64,000 bases of DNA. It comes from Bacteroidetes bacterium GWF2_38_335 (GTDB lineage Bacteria > Bacteroidota > Bacteroidia > Bacteroidales > GWF2-38-335). Shown here piece by piece: positions 1-8,260 of this stretch. The stretch covers positions 1-64,000 of the forward strand of contig MEOH01000005.1 in NCBI GenBank assembly GCA_001769535.1. The letters are read 5' to 3'. The notes below the pieces were generated by a model that was not told the origin of the DNA, ran no database searches, and saw only the letters and a program-made list of their open reading frames with translations. Position 1 is the stretch's first letter; each line of letters opens with the position of its first letter. The translations under genes and the position numbers were made by a program.

Positions 1-329
1 ATTTTATATCTTTCATTGCCACCGGTTGAAAAACTCAACTTATCTTCCCCTGGATGATAAATACCAGTGTTTAGATCGCCCCAGAATGTAAAATCTGGTG
101 CTGAATGAGAGGAATACCCTGTGTTACCTTTGACCAAGGCACAGGTTGTAAATGTTGTGCCGCTTGTAAAAGCTGTGTAATCTCCTTTGATCAAATGGCT
201 TACCCACACACTTCCGGGATCAGTTGTACTCCCAATCGAAACTTTTCCTCCGGAAAACACCTTGATTTGAGCGTTACAAACCTGTAGCATAATAACAAAT
301 GCCACCAAAAACAAAATCGATTTTTTCAT
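1..329 (-). CDS. Secreted tail-fibre-like protein, 5' end only (runs off the left edge)
   Basis: The ATG at 329-327 opens a frame that stays open to base 1, giving 109 codons. The protein starts with a typical Sec signal peptide (MKKSILFLVAFVIMLQ, then VCNAQ) and continues into GSTTDPGSVW and then GYSSHSAPDFTFWGD followed by NTGIYHPGEDKLSFSTGG. That glycine- and aromatic-rich pattern is what I know from Bacteroidota proteins annotated as tail fibre domain-containing, which usually end in an S74 intramolecular chaperone. The C-terminus lies outside the window, so the chaperone cannot be seen. The upstream leader is the structured block at 385-525. The family is inferred from motif resemblance. 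The signal peptide and open frame are seen directly. Confidence 0.72.
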   Translation of the reverse strand, partial: MKKSILFLVAFVIMLQVCNAQIKVFSGGKVSIGSTTDPGSVWVSHLIKGDYTAFTSGTTFTTCALVKGNTGYSSHSAPDFTFWGDLNTGIYHPGEDKLSFSTGGNERYK

Positions 330-384
330 AGCTGAAAATAGTTTTTCTCCCTGTTGTCCCCCTCAAGGACGGTTTATATAACGA

Positions 385-525
385 AAAAGCGTGGGACTGT
401 AACTGTATTCGCTTTCGAGGCTCTCGCAAAGCCCACCATACAAATAAGGAACAACCCACGCCGTAACGTGAGCGTTGCACTTATTATTTTTGTATGGTTT
501 TGAAATTTGCGAGATTTCGAAAGCA
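385..525. other. Structured non-coding block with two interleaved inverted repeats
   Basis: GCGTGGG at 389-395 pairs perfectly with CCCACGC at 455-461. The segment enclosed by that stem, 411-449, is itself an imperfect inverted repeat of 481-524: GCTTTCGAG...CTCGCAAA mirrors TTTGCGAGATTTCGAAAGC, and CCATACAAATAA mirrors TTATTTTTGTATGG. A local hairpin also exists (GCTTT-CGAG-GCT-CTCG-AAAGC at 411-435). The two long pairings interleave, so they must be a pseudoknot or alternative folds. The block lies in the leader of the minus-strand gene starting at 329. No coding frame fits it convincingly. Confidence 0.55.
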
Positions 526-607
526 AAAATAAAAGCTAACGCTTTATACTATTAAAAGAACAACATGATCTTATATAATATTAAAATCATTTAGTTAACC
601 AAAATAA

Positions 608-1276
608 ATGAAAATCAATGTAAAAAGCAAGGAAATGACCAAAAAACAATACCCAGTCCATGCATCCCTTGACAAATCCCAACTTCAAGCCACTATTACA
701 AAAATCAAAAATAATTTGACCATAATAAATAATATTATTATGTTTGTAAAGGTTAAATATACCTCAGTAATGTTCAATTATACCAGTGTAAATATAAATT
801 GTGCCAATGTAAGTATTTATTCCGTCGTAGTAATTGCTTGCTTCTACAACCTAATTATAATATTATTCAACTTAAAAGTTAAATTTTACATCGTAATAGT
901 AAAATTCATCGTAGTAATTATTAATAATATCATCGCAATTATTAATTCCTGTGTGGTAAATGTCAATTGCGACTCAGTAATGGTCAATTGCGCCGCACAA
1001 ACCGATATACGCTCCGAAAAATCGGTCAGTACAGCCACACAGATGAAATGGTTCTGTTTGTTGTTTTTGTTGAACACTCTCCGTATTTACTTTACAGTGC
1101 AATACACTGAAATATCTGGGTATCTGCGTTGCAGATGTATAGAAAACCACGAAGTGGTTACCCAGTCATTACTGCGGATTTCAATCCGCAGAGATCAACC
1201 TATAAAAGGCTTATCTGGCATCTGTTACCCCAATAGGGAAATTACTTTCTACACTTTTTTAAAACATAACCAATGA
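608..1276 (+). CDS. Doubtful ORF spanning a 21-bp repeat and a palindrome cluster
   Basis: This is an open frame of 222 codons from ATG 608. The first 46 residues look protein-like (MTKKQYPVHASLDKSQLQ...). Residues 47-130 are twelve heptads of the form V-x-V-N-Y/C-x-S, encoded by an exact 21-bp period. From about residue 131 the frame runs through a short linker and then the palindromes at 1095-1191, where the translation is cysteine- and arginine-rich and looks like read-through of non-coding DNA. I recognise no family. It may be a real heptad-repeat protein whose 3' end has been overwritten by a repeat element, or the frame may be accidental because 21 is a multiple of three. Confidence in coding is low. 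Confidence 0.22.
   Translation: MKINVKSKEMTKKQYPVHASLDKSQLQATITKIKNNLTIINNIIMFVKVKYTSVMFNYTSVNINCANVSIYSVVVIACFYNLIIILFNLKVKFYIVIVKFIVVIINNIIAIINSCVVNVNCDSVMVNCAAQTDIRSEKSVSTATQMKWFCLLFLLNTLRIYFTVQYTEISGYLRCRCIENHEVVTQSLLRISIRRDQPIKGLSGICYPNREITFYTFLKHNQ
746..997 (+). repeat. Twelve degenerate 21-bp tandem repeats
   Basis: Twelve head-to-tail units of exactly 21 bp start at 746 and end at 997. The approximate consensus is GTAATNGTMAATTNYACCNC plus A. The best matches to one another are the units at 767, 956 and 977, and the middle units are eroded. Read in the plus frame they give heptads such as VKVKYTS, VMFNYTS, VNVNCDS and VMVNCAA. Read on the minus strand they give a pattern around QLTIT. 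No unit length varies, so the phase has been kept despite base changes. Confidence 0.8.
1095..1191. repeat. Cluster of short palindromes (REP-like)
   Basis: Four stems are packed in about 100 bp. CAGTG/CACTG lies at 1095-1109. CTGGGTA at 1116-1122 pairs with TACCCAG at 1159-1165 and encloses two hairpins, ATCTGC/GCAGAT (1122-1136) and AACCAC/GTGGTT (1145-1159). CTGCGGAT/ATCCGCAG with a TTCA loop lies at 1172-1191. This resembles the repetitive extragenic palindromes common in Bacteroidota genomes (inference from memory of such sequences). No transposase of the RAYT type is visible in the window. Confidence 0.7.
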
Positions 1277-1333
1277 AAAAAACACAACTAAAATCAACTA
1301 TTTCCCAAATATTAACCTTAATCCATAAAAATT

Positions 1334-1678
1334 ATGCTGATCTTCAATTCAGGCAGAATCTTCAAATTCCGCTCCATCAACAAAAAATATGCTTTTCTTA
1401 AAAAGCATGGTTTTACCCACTTCAAAGCGTCACATCTCCTCCAAACCTCGTGCAAGGGAATAACCTTCAAAGACCTCTTCACGCTGTGCCTTGTCCTTCG
1501 CTGTACTCCCAACGACCTTTTTGACCTTGGCAACGTTGAAATCCCCGCCGGTCACCCGCTACTTGCCCTCCGCAAGGAAGAACCCGATATGGACATCAAC
1601 ACCGAAATCCAAAACCTCTCGCTCGAAAAACTAAAGAAAATAACGCTGGCAATCAAGGAAATCAAAAACAATGAGTGA
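1334..1678 (+). CDS. Small HTH (Cro/C1-like) DNA-binding protein
   Basis: The protein has 114 residues. The core, roughly residues 8-65 (RIFKFRSINKKYAFLKKHGF, then ... KGITFKDLFTLCLVLRCTPNDLF), matches the layout of a small Bacteroidota helix-turn-helix family usually written RIFKAR...AFLRKAGF...L.LRCTPNDL. The invariant C-T-P-N-D-L ending of the recognition region is present. The C-terminal 45 residues are a charged amphipathic tail that may dimerise. The ATG at 1334 is chosen because it sits just before the conserved RIFK segment. It follows the palindrome cluster and is probably transcribed alone. Its target is unknown. It is likely a transcriptional regulator. Confidence 0.72.
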   Translation: MLIFNSGRIFKFRSINKKYAFLKKHGFTHFKASHLLQTSCKGITFKDLFTLCLVLRCTPNDLFDLGNVEIPAGHPLLALRKEEPDMDINTEIQNLSLEKLKKITLAIKEIKNNE

Positions 1679-1731
1679 AATACTGGGTTCTTGTGCTATT
1701 CCATAAGATCAAACTATATAAACGTGGTAGC

Positions 1732-1768
1732 AAAAAAAAGGCTGCCCTTTTGAGACAGCCTTTTTTTT
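1732..1768. terminator. Bidirectional intrinsic terminator
   Basis: AAAAAAAAGGCTG (1732-1744) faces CAGCCTTTTTTTT (1756-1768) with an 11-nt loop, giving a T-tract on either strand. It serves the HTH gene from the left and the convergent protease gene, whose stop lies at its right edge. Confidence 0.88.
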
Positions 1769-4700
1769 ATCTGGTTATTGAAATCCTTCGAGTATAAATA
1801 CTTCCGTTAATCTGCATCCGCAAAAGATACATTCCCTGATTGAGTTGCTCCAGATTAAGCTGGTACAATCCGGTACCATCTGTATTGAACTCTGAGTACA
1901 AACATTTTCCTGTCATATCGTACACCTTCATATTCAGTGATCTGACATCAATTGTGCTCAAATCAATATTAAACATTCCGGTTGACGGATTCGGGAAAAT
2001 GATTACTGTTTTGTCTTCAACCTCAAAATTGTCAATTCCTACAAGACACCCAACCGGCCTGATTGATGAGGATGTATGCACATTAAACAATTCAGTGGCA
2101 GTGTACCAGGAGCCTCCTTTTTGGCAGAACAGGGTGTTTTCGCCCGAAGTGCCTCTGTCAGGTGCCATGTAAACAGCAAAAGTGTCGGGCGCAGCGTATG
2201 AAATCTGGAATCCTACAAAGAAAATCCCATCCACTTCAATGGGTGTATCGAAATTGATTACATTGAACAAACCCGATGAAAGGGTGCTGACGTTTACCTG
2301 TTTAAAGCCAAGTATTGAATCGGGCTCGGCATCTCCGTTCCAAACTGTAAATTTAACCTTTCCTCCGCCCGAATATGATTTGGCAACCGGGAAAATAAAG
2401 GAGGAAATTTCAGATATCATATAATTTTCATGTCTGTCGGCATAGGCGGTCACAAACTTACCATTATGACCTGGCAGATATCCCCATGTAGAGGAAAGCT
2501 GCTGGAAAGTCAGACTTTCTCCTGCAAGTATATTTGTTATAGTATCGCAAATTTCATCCATTGGATAATCTGAAACCACAATATAATCGGTTTTGGTCAG
2601 TGATCCGGTTCCTGATGCATTGGTCGCGCTTAAGGTAACGGGATAAATACCGGGTGTGGTATAGGCAATCCCTGTTGGGTGTTGCAAGGTGGAACTTGCG
2701 GTTGCTGCTCCGGTGAAAGTCCAGTTCCATGAAACCGGAGTGAATGTAGAAAGATCTGTAAAATCTACTGTCTCGCCCGAGGTTATCAGTCTGGGTGCAG
2801 CTGTGAAATTTATTACAGGCACAGTTGTGCTTGTATCAATAACCACATGGATGTAATTTACTTTGGTAAGTGAATCTGAACCTGCTGCATTGGTCACTTT
2901 CAGTTTCACCGGATAAACGCCCGGAGTGCTGTAAAGTACGTCAAGCGGATCCTGAACAGTCGAGCTGGCAATGCCTGCTCCTGTAAATTCCCAATACCAA
3001 GAAGTTGGTACGTTCAGCGATAAATCAGTAAAATCAACGGTGTTTCCGGCAAGTACAGTTGTTGGTTCGGCCATGAAATCGGCTACGGGATCAACGGCTG
3101 TAGTCGGGGCAACAGTAATATAACCCGATTTGGTGGTTGTATGGGTATTGGTTCCGTCTGATACGGTCAAAGTCACATCATAACTTCCGGGATTATTATA
3201 AACAATACCGGCAGGATTTTCATCGGTTGAAGTGCCCGGCAATCCGCCATCAAAAGTCCAGCTCCAGGTTGTAACCGGACCAAATGAATTGTCGGTGAAA
3301 TCAACAAATTCAGTTTCCATGATGGTGGTTGGAACACCTGTGAAATCGGCCATAACAACCAATCCTTCTTCTACTACTGTATACGATTCAGATGCAGTAC
3401 AGCCATTGTCATCGGTAACGGTTACGGAGAAAGATCCGGCGCAAAGGTCGGTAATGTTCTGGGTGGTGGCGCTGTTGCTCCATGAATAGGTGTAGGGGCT
3501 TGCTCCGCCTGAAACAGTAATATTCACTGCACCGTCACATGCACCGGCTGAAGCATCAGTGATAGTTTCGGTAATGGTAATTGTGGTAGCAGTTCCAACA
3601 GTCCAGGTACCTGTTCCGGTTGCTCCGGTCGATTCGGTAACTGTAACAGAGTATGATCCTGCCGGTACTCCGCTAAGATCTTCTGTGGTTGCTGTGGTGC
3701 TCCAGGAATAAGTATATGGAGGTGTTCCTCCTGATGCAGTGATATTTATTCCGCCATCGCCTGTTCCGCCGCAGGTTTCATTGGTAACGGTGCCGGTAAC
3801 GTTTACTGTAACTGTTCCGCAAGTTGTGTAATCTTTTCCTTCCAGAAATAAAACGCCTGAATTTGTAGGATCAAGCCAGGGTTTTAACTGAGTTGCGGCT
3901 GTGGTTCCGTTTGACTCCCAGCTATAGGAGAATTTTCCATACATATCTGATTCGTCTGGAGTTGAACAATACGAACCACCACCGGTAAGGTCTCCGACAA
4001 TTAATTTATTCTGATTGAAAATGGGAGATCCCGATGAACCTCCTTCAGTTACACCATGACCATTAGCTGTTGCAACCCAGGTTACAAGCCAATGAGAAAG
4101 ATATCCGCTTCCATTCCATCCGGTAGTTGTAAGCGTTGTCGAAAAAGTCGAAATCTTTTTAATATCACCTGCCGGATGATGAATGCTTACACCACTTGTT
4201 GCTCCAACGTTTTCTCTGTTCCATCCGTTCCAATATGGGGTGTAAGAATCGGGAATTTCATCAGGTAGTTGTACAAGGTAAAAATCAGAGCCGTCATCGC
4301 CCATATTTCCACCATGGGCAATTAAAGAGCACCCATCAATGGTTTTATTGGCAAGAGTTCCTTCTGATGCGGGATTAGGACAGCCAGGGGCTTCATATAA
4401 AAAGTAAAATGTCCAGGAATTTAACTCGGATGAACTTGCAGGTGCTCCGCAATGGTCTGCAGTCAGCACATAAGGTGTGCAATCAAGATTTGTGTTGTTT
4501 AAAAGTGAACCTGAGCACCATCCGTAACCGCCGCCCGCAAGTAAAAGGATTCTAACAACGCCTCTTTTTTGATCGTCCCAGTTGTCACCTTCGGGGGAGC
4601 AGTTTGCGTTTACTTCGCAATCATCTGAAGTGCCAAATTCCTTAATGTCTTTGTACTGTTCAAGATGGGCATCTCTGTAAATGTAAGCAAGATGCTCAAT

Positions 4701-5222
4701 TTTGATTCTGGCTTTTTCTGTTGTTCCGGGTTGCTCATAATATTCAAGGGTAATCTCCTCACCTTGCAAAATTTCTGAACAAAAATAGCCATTATCGTTA
4801 TTGTTATAACTTGTATATCCTCCTATTATATGCTTTTTATTTGCATTATACAGATATAAAACAGAGTTGGTGGGTAAGTAGAAGTCATTATAGGTTACCC
4901 CAAGAGCTTCGGCTCCTTTACATTTGATAGTTAATCGCCATACTTTTCCGCCATCAGGTAAATCAGTCCATGTACCAAAATTTTCCATGTCGATGTCGGT
5001 ATAAACCGGACGGCCAATTTTATATAATTCGCCGTTTTTCTCGTCCTGGGCATCCTGAACGGTGATCAGACTCATATCCGGAGCAGGGACTTCAATCAGG
5101 TCAATGTCTTTATCAAGGTCGTAGTGAAAACTCACCGGAGTACCCCCAACACTGATCTGGGCATTGGAAATACCAATGAAAAAGAGAGAAATGATTAAAA
5201 GTAAAGTTAATTTCATATTCAT
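1767..5222 (-). CDS. Secreted trypsin-like serine protease with SprB and PKD repeats and T9SS sorting domain
   Basis: The protein has 1151 residues with a Sec signal peptide (about 1-21). The S1-type triad is visible: His257 in VLTADHCG, Asp313 in GSDFYLVQL and Ser397 in EGGSSGSP. The local motifs recall lysyl endopeptidase (Achromobacter protease I-like). Cysteine pairs around the active site suggest disulphides. After it come two SprB-type repeats (about 480-617, each with GG..PYTYSWS and AGS.SVTVT). Three PKD domains (about 622-905) follow, each marked by W.W.F (TWSWTF, SWYWEF, SWNWTF). Then comes a jelly-roll-like stretch and a sorting domain (about 1075-1151, IIFPNPSTGMFNID... to the terminal RRISITR). 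It is expected to leave through T9SS and act outside the cell or at its surface. The exact cleavage preference is not readable. Confidence 0.93.
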   Translation of the reverse strand: MNMKLTLLLIISLFFIGISNAQISVGGTPVSFHYDLDKDIDLIEVPAPDMSLITVQDAQDEKNGELYKIGRPVYTDIDMENFGTWTDLPDGGKVWRLTIKCKGAEALGVTYNDFYLPTNSVLYLYNANKKHIIGGYTSYNNNDNGYFCSEILQGEEITLEYYEQPGTTEKARIKIEHLAYIYRDAHLEQYKDIKEFGTSDDCEVNANCSPEGDNWDDQKRGVVRILLLAGGGYGWCSGSLLNNTNLDCTPYVLTADHCGAPASSSELNSWTFYFLYEAPGCPNPASEGTLANKTIDGCSLIAHGGNMGDDGSDFYLVQLPDEIPDSYTPYWNGWNRENVGATSGVSIHHPAGDIKKISTFSTTLTTTGWNGSGYLSHWLVTWVATANGHGVTEGGSSGSPIFNQNKLIVGDLTGGGSYCSTPDESDMYGKFSYSWESNGTTAATQLKPWLDPTNSGVLFLEGKDYTTCGTVTVNVTGTVTNETCGGTGDGGINITASGGTPPYTYSWSTTATTEDLSGVPAGSYSVTVTESTGATGTGTWTVGTATTITITETITDASAGACDGAVNITVSGGASPYTYSWSNSATTQNITDLCAGSFSVTVTDDNGCTASESYTVVEEGLVVMADFTGVPTTIMETEFVDFTDNSFGPVTTWSWTFDGGLPGTSTDENPAGIVYNNPGSYDVTLTVSDGTNTHTTTKSGYITVAPTTAVDPVADFMAEPTTVLAGNTVDFTDLSLNVPTSWYWEFTGAGIASSTVQDPLDVLYSTPGVYPVKLKVTNAAGSDSLTKVNYIHVVIDTSTTVPVINFTAAPRLITSGETVDFTDLSTFTPVSWNWTFTGAATASSTLQHPTGIAYTTPGIYPVTLSATNASGTGSLTKTDYIVVSDYPMDEICDTITNILAGESLTFQQLSSTWGYLPGHNGKFVTAYADRHENYMISEISSFIFPVAKSYSGGGKVKFTVWNGDAEPDSILGFKQVNVSTLSSGLFNVINFDTPIEVDGIFFVGFQISYAAPDTFAVYMAPDRGTSGENTLFCQKGGSWYTATELFNVHTSSSIRPVGCLVGIDNFEVEDKTVIIFPNPSTGMFNIDLSTIDVRSLNMKVYDMTGKCLYSEFNTDGTGLYQLNLEQLNQGMYLLRMQINGSIYTRRISITR

Positions 5223-5263
5223 AATTTTATGTGTTACAGATATTATTTCCTAAATACAAAAAT

Positions 5264-5296
5264 AAAAAAAAGGAGCATCTGTTGGATACTCCTTTG
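5264..5296 (-). terminator. Intrinsic terminator after hppA
   Basis: On the minus strand AAAGGAG...CTCCTTT forms a 7-bp stem (5268-5295 region) followed by a run of eight T. It lies between the hppA stop and the start of the protease gene and so separates the two transcripts. Confidence 0.75.
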
Positions 5297-5321
5297 TCAA
5301 TTATTGTGAAAAATATATCAA

Positions 5322-7817
5322 CTACTGATTAATTCTCATTTTATAGAATGATCTGTATACGAAATACAATGCAACAGCTAAGAAGCCAAATCCAACATAA
5401 GGAGCTATATCCCTGAATTGTTCGGCAATGGCAATTTCCATAGCCAGCAGACCAAATAATGTGGTGAATTTAATAATCGGGTTCAAAGCCACTGATGAAG
5501 TATCTTTGAAAGGATCACCAACAGTGTCTCCAACTACTGATGCAGCATGTAATTCAGTTCCCTTTTCACGGAGATCAACTTCAATAACTTTTTTAGCATT
5601 GTCCCATGCGCCACCGGCGTTTGCCATGAAAATGGCCTGATATAAACCAAAAAATGCTATTGATAACAGATAACCGATAAAAAGCGATATAGGAGCAGAA
5701 TATTGAACTACTTCAGCATGTTGTAAAAGTTGTGCATTTGTCATCAAATTGGTTGGAATATTTTTTCCGTTTTCCATTATTCCGCTTACCATCTCTGATG
5801 TTAAACCAACAGGAGCAGATAAAAATGCAAAAGCAAGTGCAAAGGAGAAAATGGCTATAAAAATATTCCACATCCCTTTTTGAGCATAAATGGTACAGAT
5901 TTTCACAACTTCCCTTGATTTTTCAACATCTGCCTTTTTGGGTGCATTGGGGTCGAGATTGATGTTTTTCTTAATAAAATCAACTGCTCTGGCTGCTCCG
6001 GTAGAAACGGCCTGAATAGAGGCGCCTGAAAACCAGTAAATAACAGCACCACCCAATAAAAATCCAAATACTGTGTATGGATTCAGAATGTTAAGAATCA
6101 ATTCGGGTTCAATACCCAAAGTTCCTTTTATCATCAAAATCAATGAGAAAATCATTGTTGTGGCTCCAACTACAGCGGTACCAATCAACACAGGTTTAGC
6201 TGTGGCTTTAAATGTGTTTCCAGCACCATCATTGGCTTCGAGATAATATTTTGCTTTTTCAAAATCGGGTTTGAAACCGAATTCTTTTTCTATTTCGGCA
6301 GATTTTACTTCAACATCTTCTTCAATCAATGAAAGTTCATAAATTGACTGGGCGTTATCGGTAACCGGACCATAGCTGTCAACGGCAATGGTAACCGGAC
6401 CCATGCCCAACATACCAAAGGCAACCAGACCAAAGGCGAAAATAGAGGGATAAACCATGAAATCACCCAATCCGAATGTAGAGGCGTAGTAAGCAATGAA
6501 CATCAGCAAAGCAAAAACCATTCCTTTCCAGAAAGCGCTGAAATTACCGGCAACCAGGCCAGATAAAATATTCAGGGAAGCACCACCTTTTTTAGAAGCT
6601 TCGACAACTTCGTTAACGTGGGCTGATTTTGGAGAGGTAAATAATTTAGTGAATTCAGGTATCAAAGCAGCACCCAATGTTCCGGCACTGATGATTACTG
6701 ATAGGGTAATCCATAAATCATTGGGAAGATCTTTGATAGTAAGATAACTGATAACAAAGGTTACAATAATTGAAAGGATAGAAGTAATCCAAACCAGATT
6801 GGTCAATGGTCGCTCAAAATCAATATCATCTTTTCCTGAATATCTGGCTTTGCTTATAAAACCGTTAATCCAGAATGACACAACAGAAGTGGCAATCATT
6901 AAAATCCTCATCAGGAAAATCCATGTTAACAACTGAACCTGAAATTCAACTCCGGTTACAGCAAGCAGAATAAAAGAAATAAGAGCAACACCGGTTACGC
7001 CGTAAGTTTCAAATCCGTCGGCAGTGGGACCAACGCTGTCACCAGCATTGTCACCAACACAGTCGGCAATGGTACCGGGGTTTCTTGGGTCGTCTTCGCC
7101 AATTTTGAAAATAACTTTCATCAGGTCAGATCCGATATCAGCAATCTTTGTGAAGATACCGCCGGCAATCCTTAAAACAGAAGCGCCAAGAGATTCACCA
7201 ATGGCAAATCCGATAAAACTTGCTCCGGCATATTCGCCCGGAACAAACAACAGGATGATAAGCATCATGATGAGTTCCAGTGAAATCAGCACAACGCCAA
7301 TACTCATACCAGCATTTAAGGGAATATTTAAAAGTTTAATAGGTTTTCTTTCAAGAGAGGCAAATGCCATACGTGAGTTGGCCAAAGTGTTCATTCTGAT
7401 TCCAAACCAGGCAACGCTGTAAGAACCAAGGATACCGATAATCGTCCATCCTAAAATTATTCCAACGCCTTCAATTCCGAAATTGGCTTCAGACAGAAAA
7501 CCAAAATAACATCCAACAGCAGTGCCAATAAATAAAAATAATATGGCTAAGAATTTTCCCTGTTGAATCAGATAGGTTTTTCCTGTTTCATAAATAACCT
7601 GGGCAACATCAAGCATGGATTTATGCGCTGGAAGTTTTTTTACTTTCAAAAATTGGTACAAACCAAACATAAAACCGGCGAAAGTAATCAGAAATCCCCA
7701 GTATAATATGGATTGGTCTCTAACGCCTTCGGGAATTACAAGGTCTGCCTCGCTGGCGAAGGTTAAAGTCGGGCTAAACAACCCCAGTAAAAGGGCTAAG
7801 GTCAATTTTCTTTTCAT
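5322..7817 (-). CDS. hppA: Membrane-bound ion-pumping pyrophosphatase
   Basis: The protein has 831 residues and many transmembrane helices. It hydrolyses pyrophosphate to pump H+ and/or Na+ across the inner membrane. Family motifs are in order: DIGSD (227-231), EDDPRNP (241-247), the acidic GDNAGDSVGPTADGFE block (255-270), VDSYGPVTDN (479-488), GNTFKATAK (533-541), and near the C-terminus GGAWDNAK and GDTVGDPFKDTS. At the site that separates K+-dependent (Ala) from K+-independent (Lys) enzymes it has Lys537, but three residues on it has Ala540 where the K+-independent group normally has Thr. A charged insertion of about 30 residues (about 497-530) follows the VDSYGP motif. A signal-like first helix precedes the core. 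It has a good AAGGAG ribosome site 5 nt before ATG, uncommon among its neighbours, and a promoter at 7908-7937. Confidence 0.96.
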   Translation of the reverse strand: MKRKLTLALLLGLFSPTLTFASEADLVIPEGVRDQSILYWGFLITFAGFMFGLYQFLKVKKLPAHKSMLDVAQVIYETGKTYLIQQGKFLAILFLFIGTAVGCYFGFLSEANFGIEGVGIILGWTIIGILGSYSVAWFGIRMNTLANSRMAFASLERKPIKLLNIPLNAGMSIGVVLISLELIMMLIILLFVPGEYAGASFIGFAIGESLGASVLRIAGGIFTKIADIGSDLMKVIFKIGEDDPRNPGTIADCVGDNAGDSVGPTADGFETYGVTGVALISFILLAVTGVEFQVQLLTWIFLMRILMIATSVVSFWINGFISKARYSGKDDIDFERPLTNLVWITSILSIIVTFVISYLTIKDLPNDLWITLSVIISAGTLGAALIPEFTKLFTSPKSAHVNEVVEASKKGGASLNILSGLVAGNFSAFWKGMVFALLMFIAYYASTFGLGDFMVYPSIFAFGLVAFGMLGMGPVTIAVDSYGPVTDNAQSIYELSLIEEDVEVKSAEIEKEFGFKPDFEKAKYYLEANDGAGNTFKATAKPVLIGTAVVGATTMIFSLILMIKGTLGIEPELILNILNPYTVFGFLLGGAVIYWFSGASIQAVSTGAARAVDFIKKNINLDPNAPKKADVEKSREVVKICTIYAQKGMWNIFIAIFSFALAFAFLSAPVGLTSEMVSGIMENGKNIPTNLMTNAQLLQHAEVVQYSAPISLFIGYLLSIAFFGLYQAIFMANAGGAWDNAKKVIEVDLREKGTELHAASVVGDTVGDPFKDTSSVALNPIIKFTTLFGLLAMEIAIAEQFRDIAPYVGFGFLAVALYFVYRSFYKMRINQ

Positions 7818-7822
7818 TTGTT

Positions 7823-7828
7823 CTCCTT
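7823..7828 (-). promoter_or_regulatory. Shine-Dalgarno site of hppA
   Basis: AAGGAG on the minus strand with 5 nt to the ATG. Most other starts in this window lack such a site, so hppA may be translated unusually strongly. Confidence 0.6.
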
Positions 7829-7907
7829 TTAATTAATTAGTGTTTCATTTTTTCCCTGAACCGAATTGCTCAGGTTTTTATTTATAATCATTTTATTTAA
7901 GCGGGTA

Positions 7908-7937
7908 CAAAAATATAATATCTTTACTTCACAACAA
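7908..7937 (-). promoter_or_regulatory. Bacteroidota-type promoter for hppA
   Basis: The -7 box TATTTTTG (7915-7908, minus) fits TAnnTTTG exactly. TTG (7937-7935) lies 19 nt upstream, within the usual spacing. It implies a leader of roughly 85 nt before the ATG at 7817. Confidence 0.6.
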
Positions 7938-8135
7938 CCATGTTTTTAAAAAAAAACACATTTATTTTACTGTAATTCAAATAGTATTGTTATTTTTGTA
8001 ACGAGGAAAAAGTTTCTGTTTTTGACGGAAGCTTTTTTTATTTCCACCAGTCGTATGTTTATTGTGATATATGTAGGATTTTGAATAAGTACTTAAAGTG
8101 AGCTAAAGTGCCTAAAGTACTTCGAGTTGAAAGTT

Positions 8136-8250
8136 TGTAAAGCCGGAAGCCGGAAGCCGGAAGCCGGAAGACCGAAGCCTGAAAGATTACCTTAAGCCAC
8201 AGCTCTGAGGGAGCTGAACAATAATAGCCCCGGCTTGCAAGCAGGGGTGT
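8136..8250. repeat. Dispersed repeat, copy 1: heptamer array plus palindrome module
   Basis: Six 7-bp units (GCCGGAA four times at 8142-8169, then GACCGAA and GCCTGAA) are followed by a block holding AGCTC/GAGCT and CCCCGGCTTGCAAGCAGGGG (8228-8247, one mismatch from a perfect palindrome). The same succession recurs at 10151-10278. The rest of the 7818-8260 spacer is AT-rich and, apart from the hppA promoter, shows a further heptamer-like stretch at 8090-8131 (AAAGTGCCTAAAGTACTTCG). Confidence 0.78.
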
Positions 8251-8260
8251 TTATTAATTA

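Noticed and set aside
274-480. 68-codon minus-strand ORF
   Set aside because: It runs through the structured inverted-repeat block and overlaps the signal-peptide start of the gene at 329 in another frame; the composition is not protein-like.
1000-1276. C-terminal part of the 608-1276 ORF as genuine coding sequence
   Set aside because: It reads across perfect palindromes with Cys/Arg-rich translation; more likely accidental read-through of a repeat element.
1273-1401. 42-codon ORF starting ATG AAA AAA ACA
   Set aside because: It overlaps the HTH gene in a different frame, has no family resemblance, and the HTH reading is clearly better.
8142-8250. CRISPR-like array
   Set aside because: The unit is 7 bp with no spacers and no cas gene nearby.
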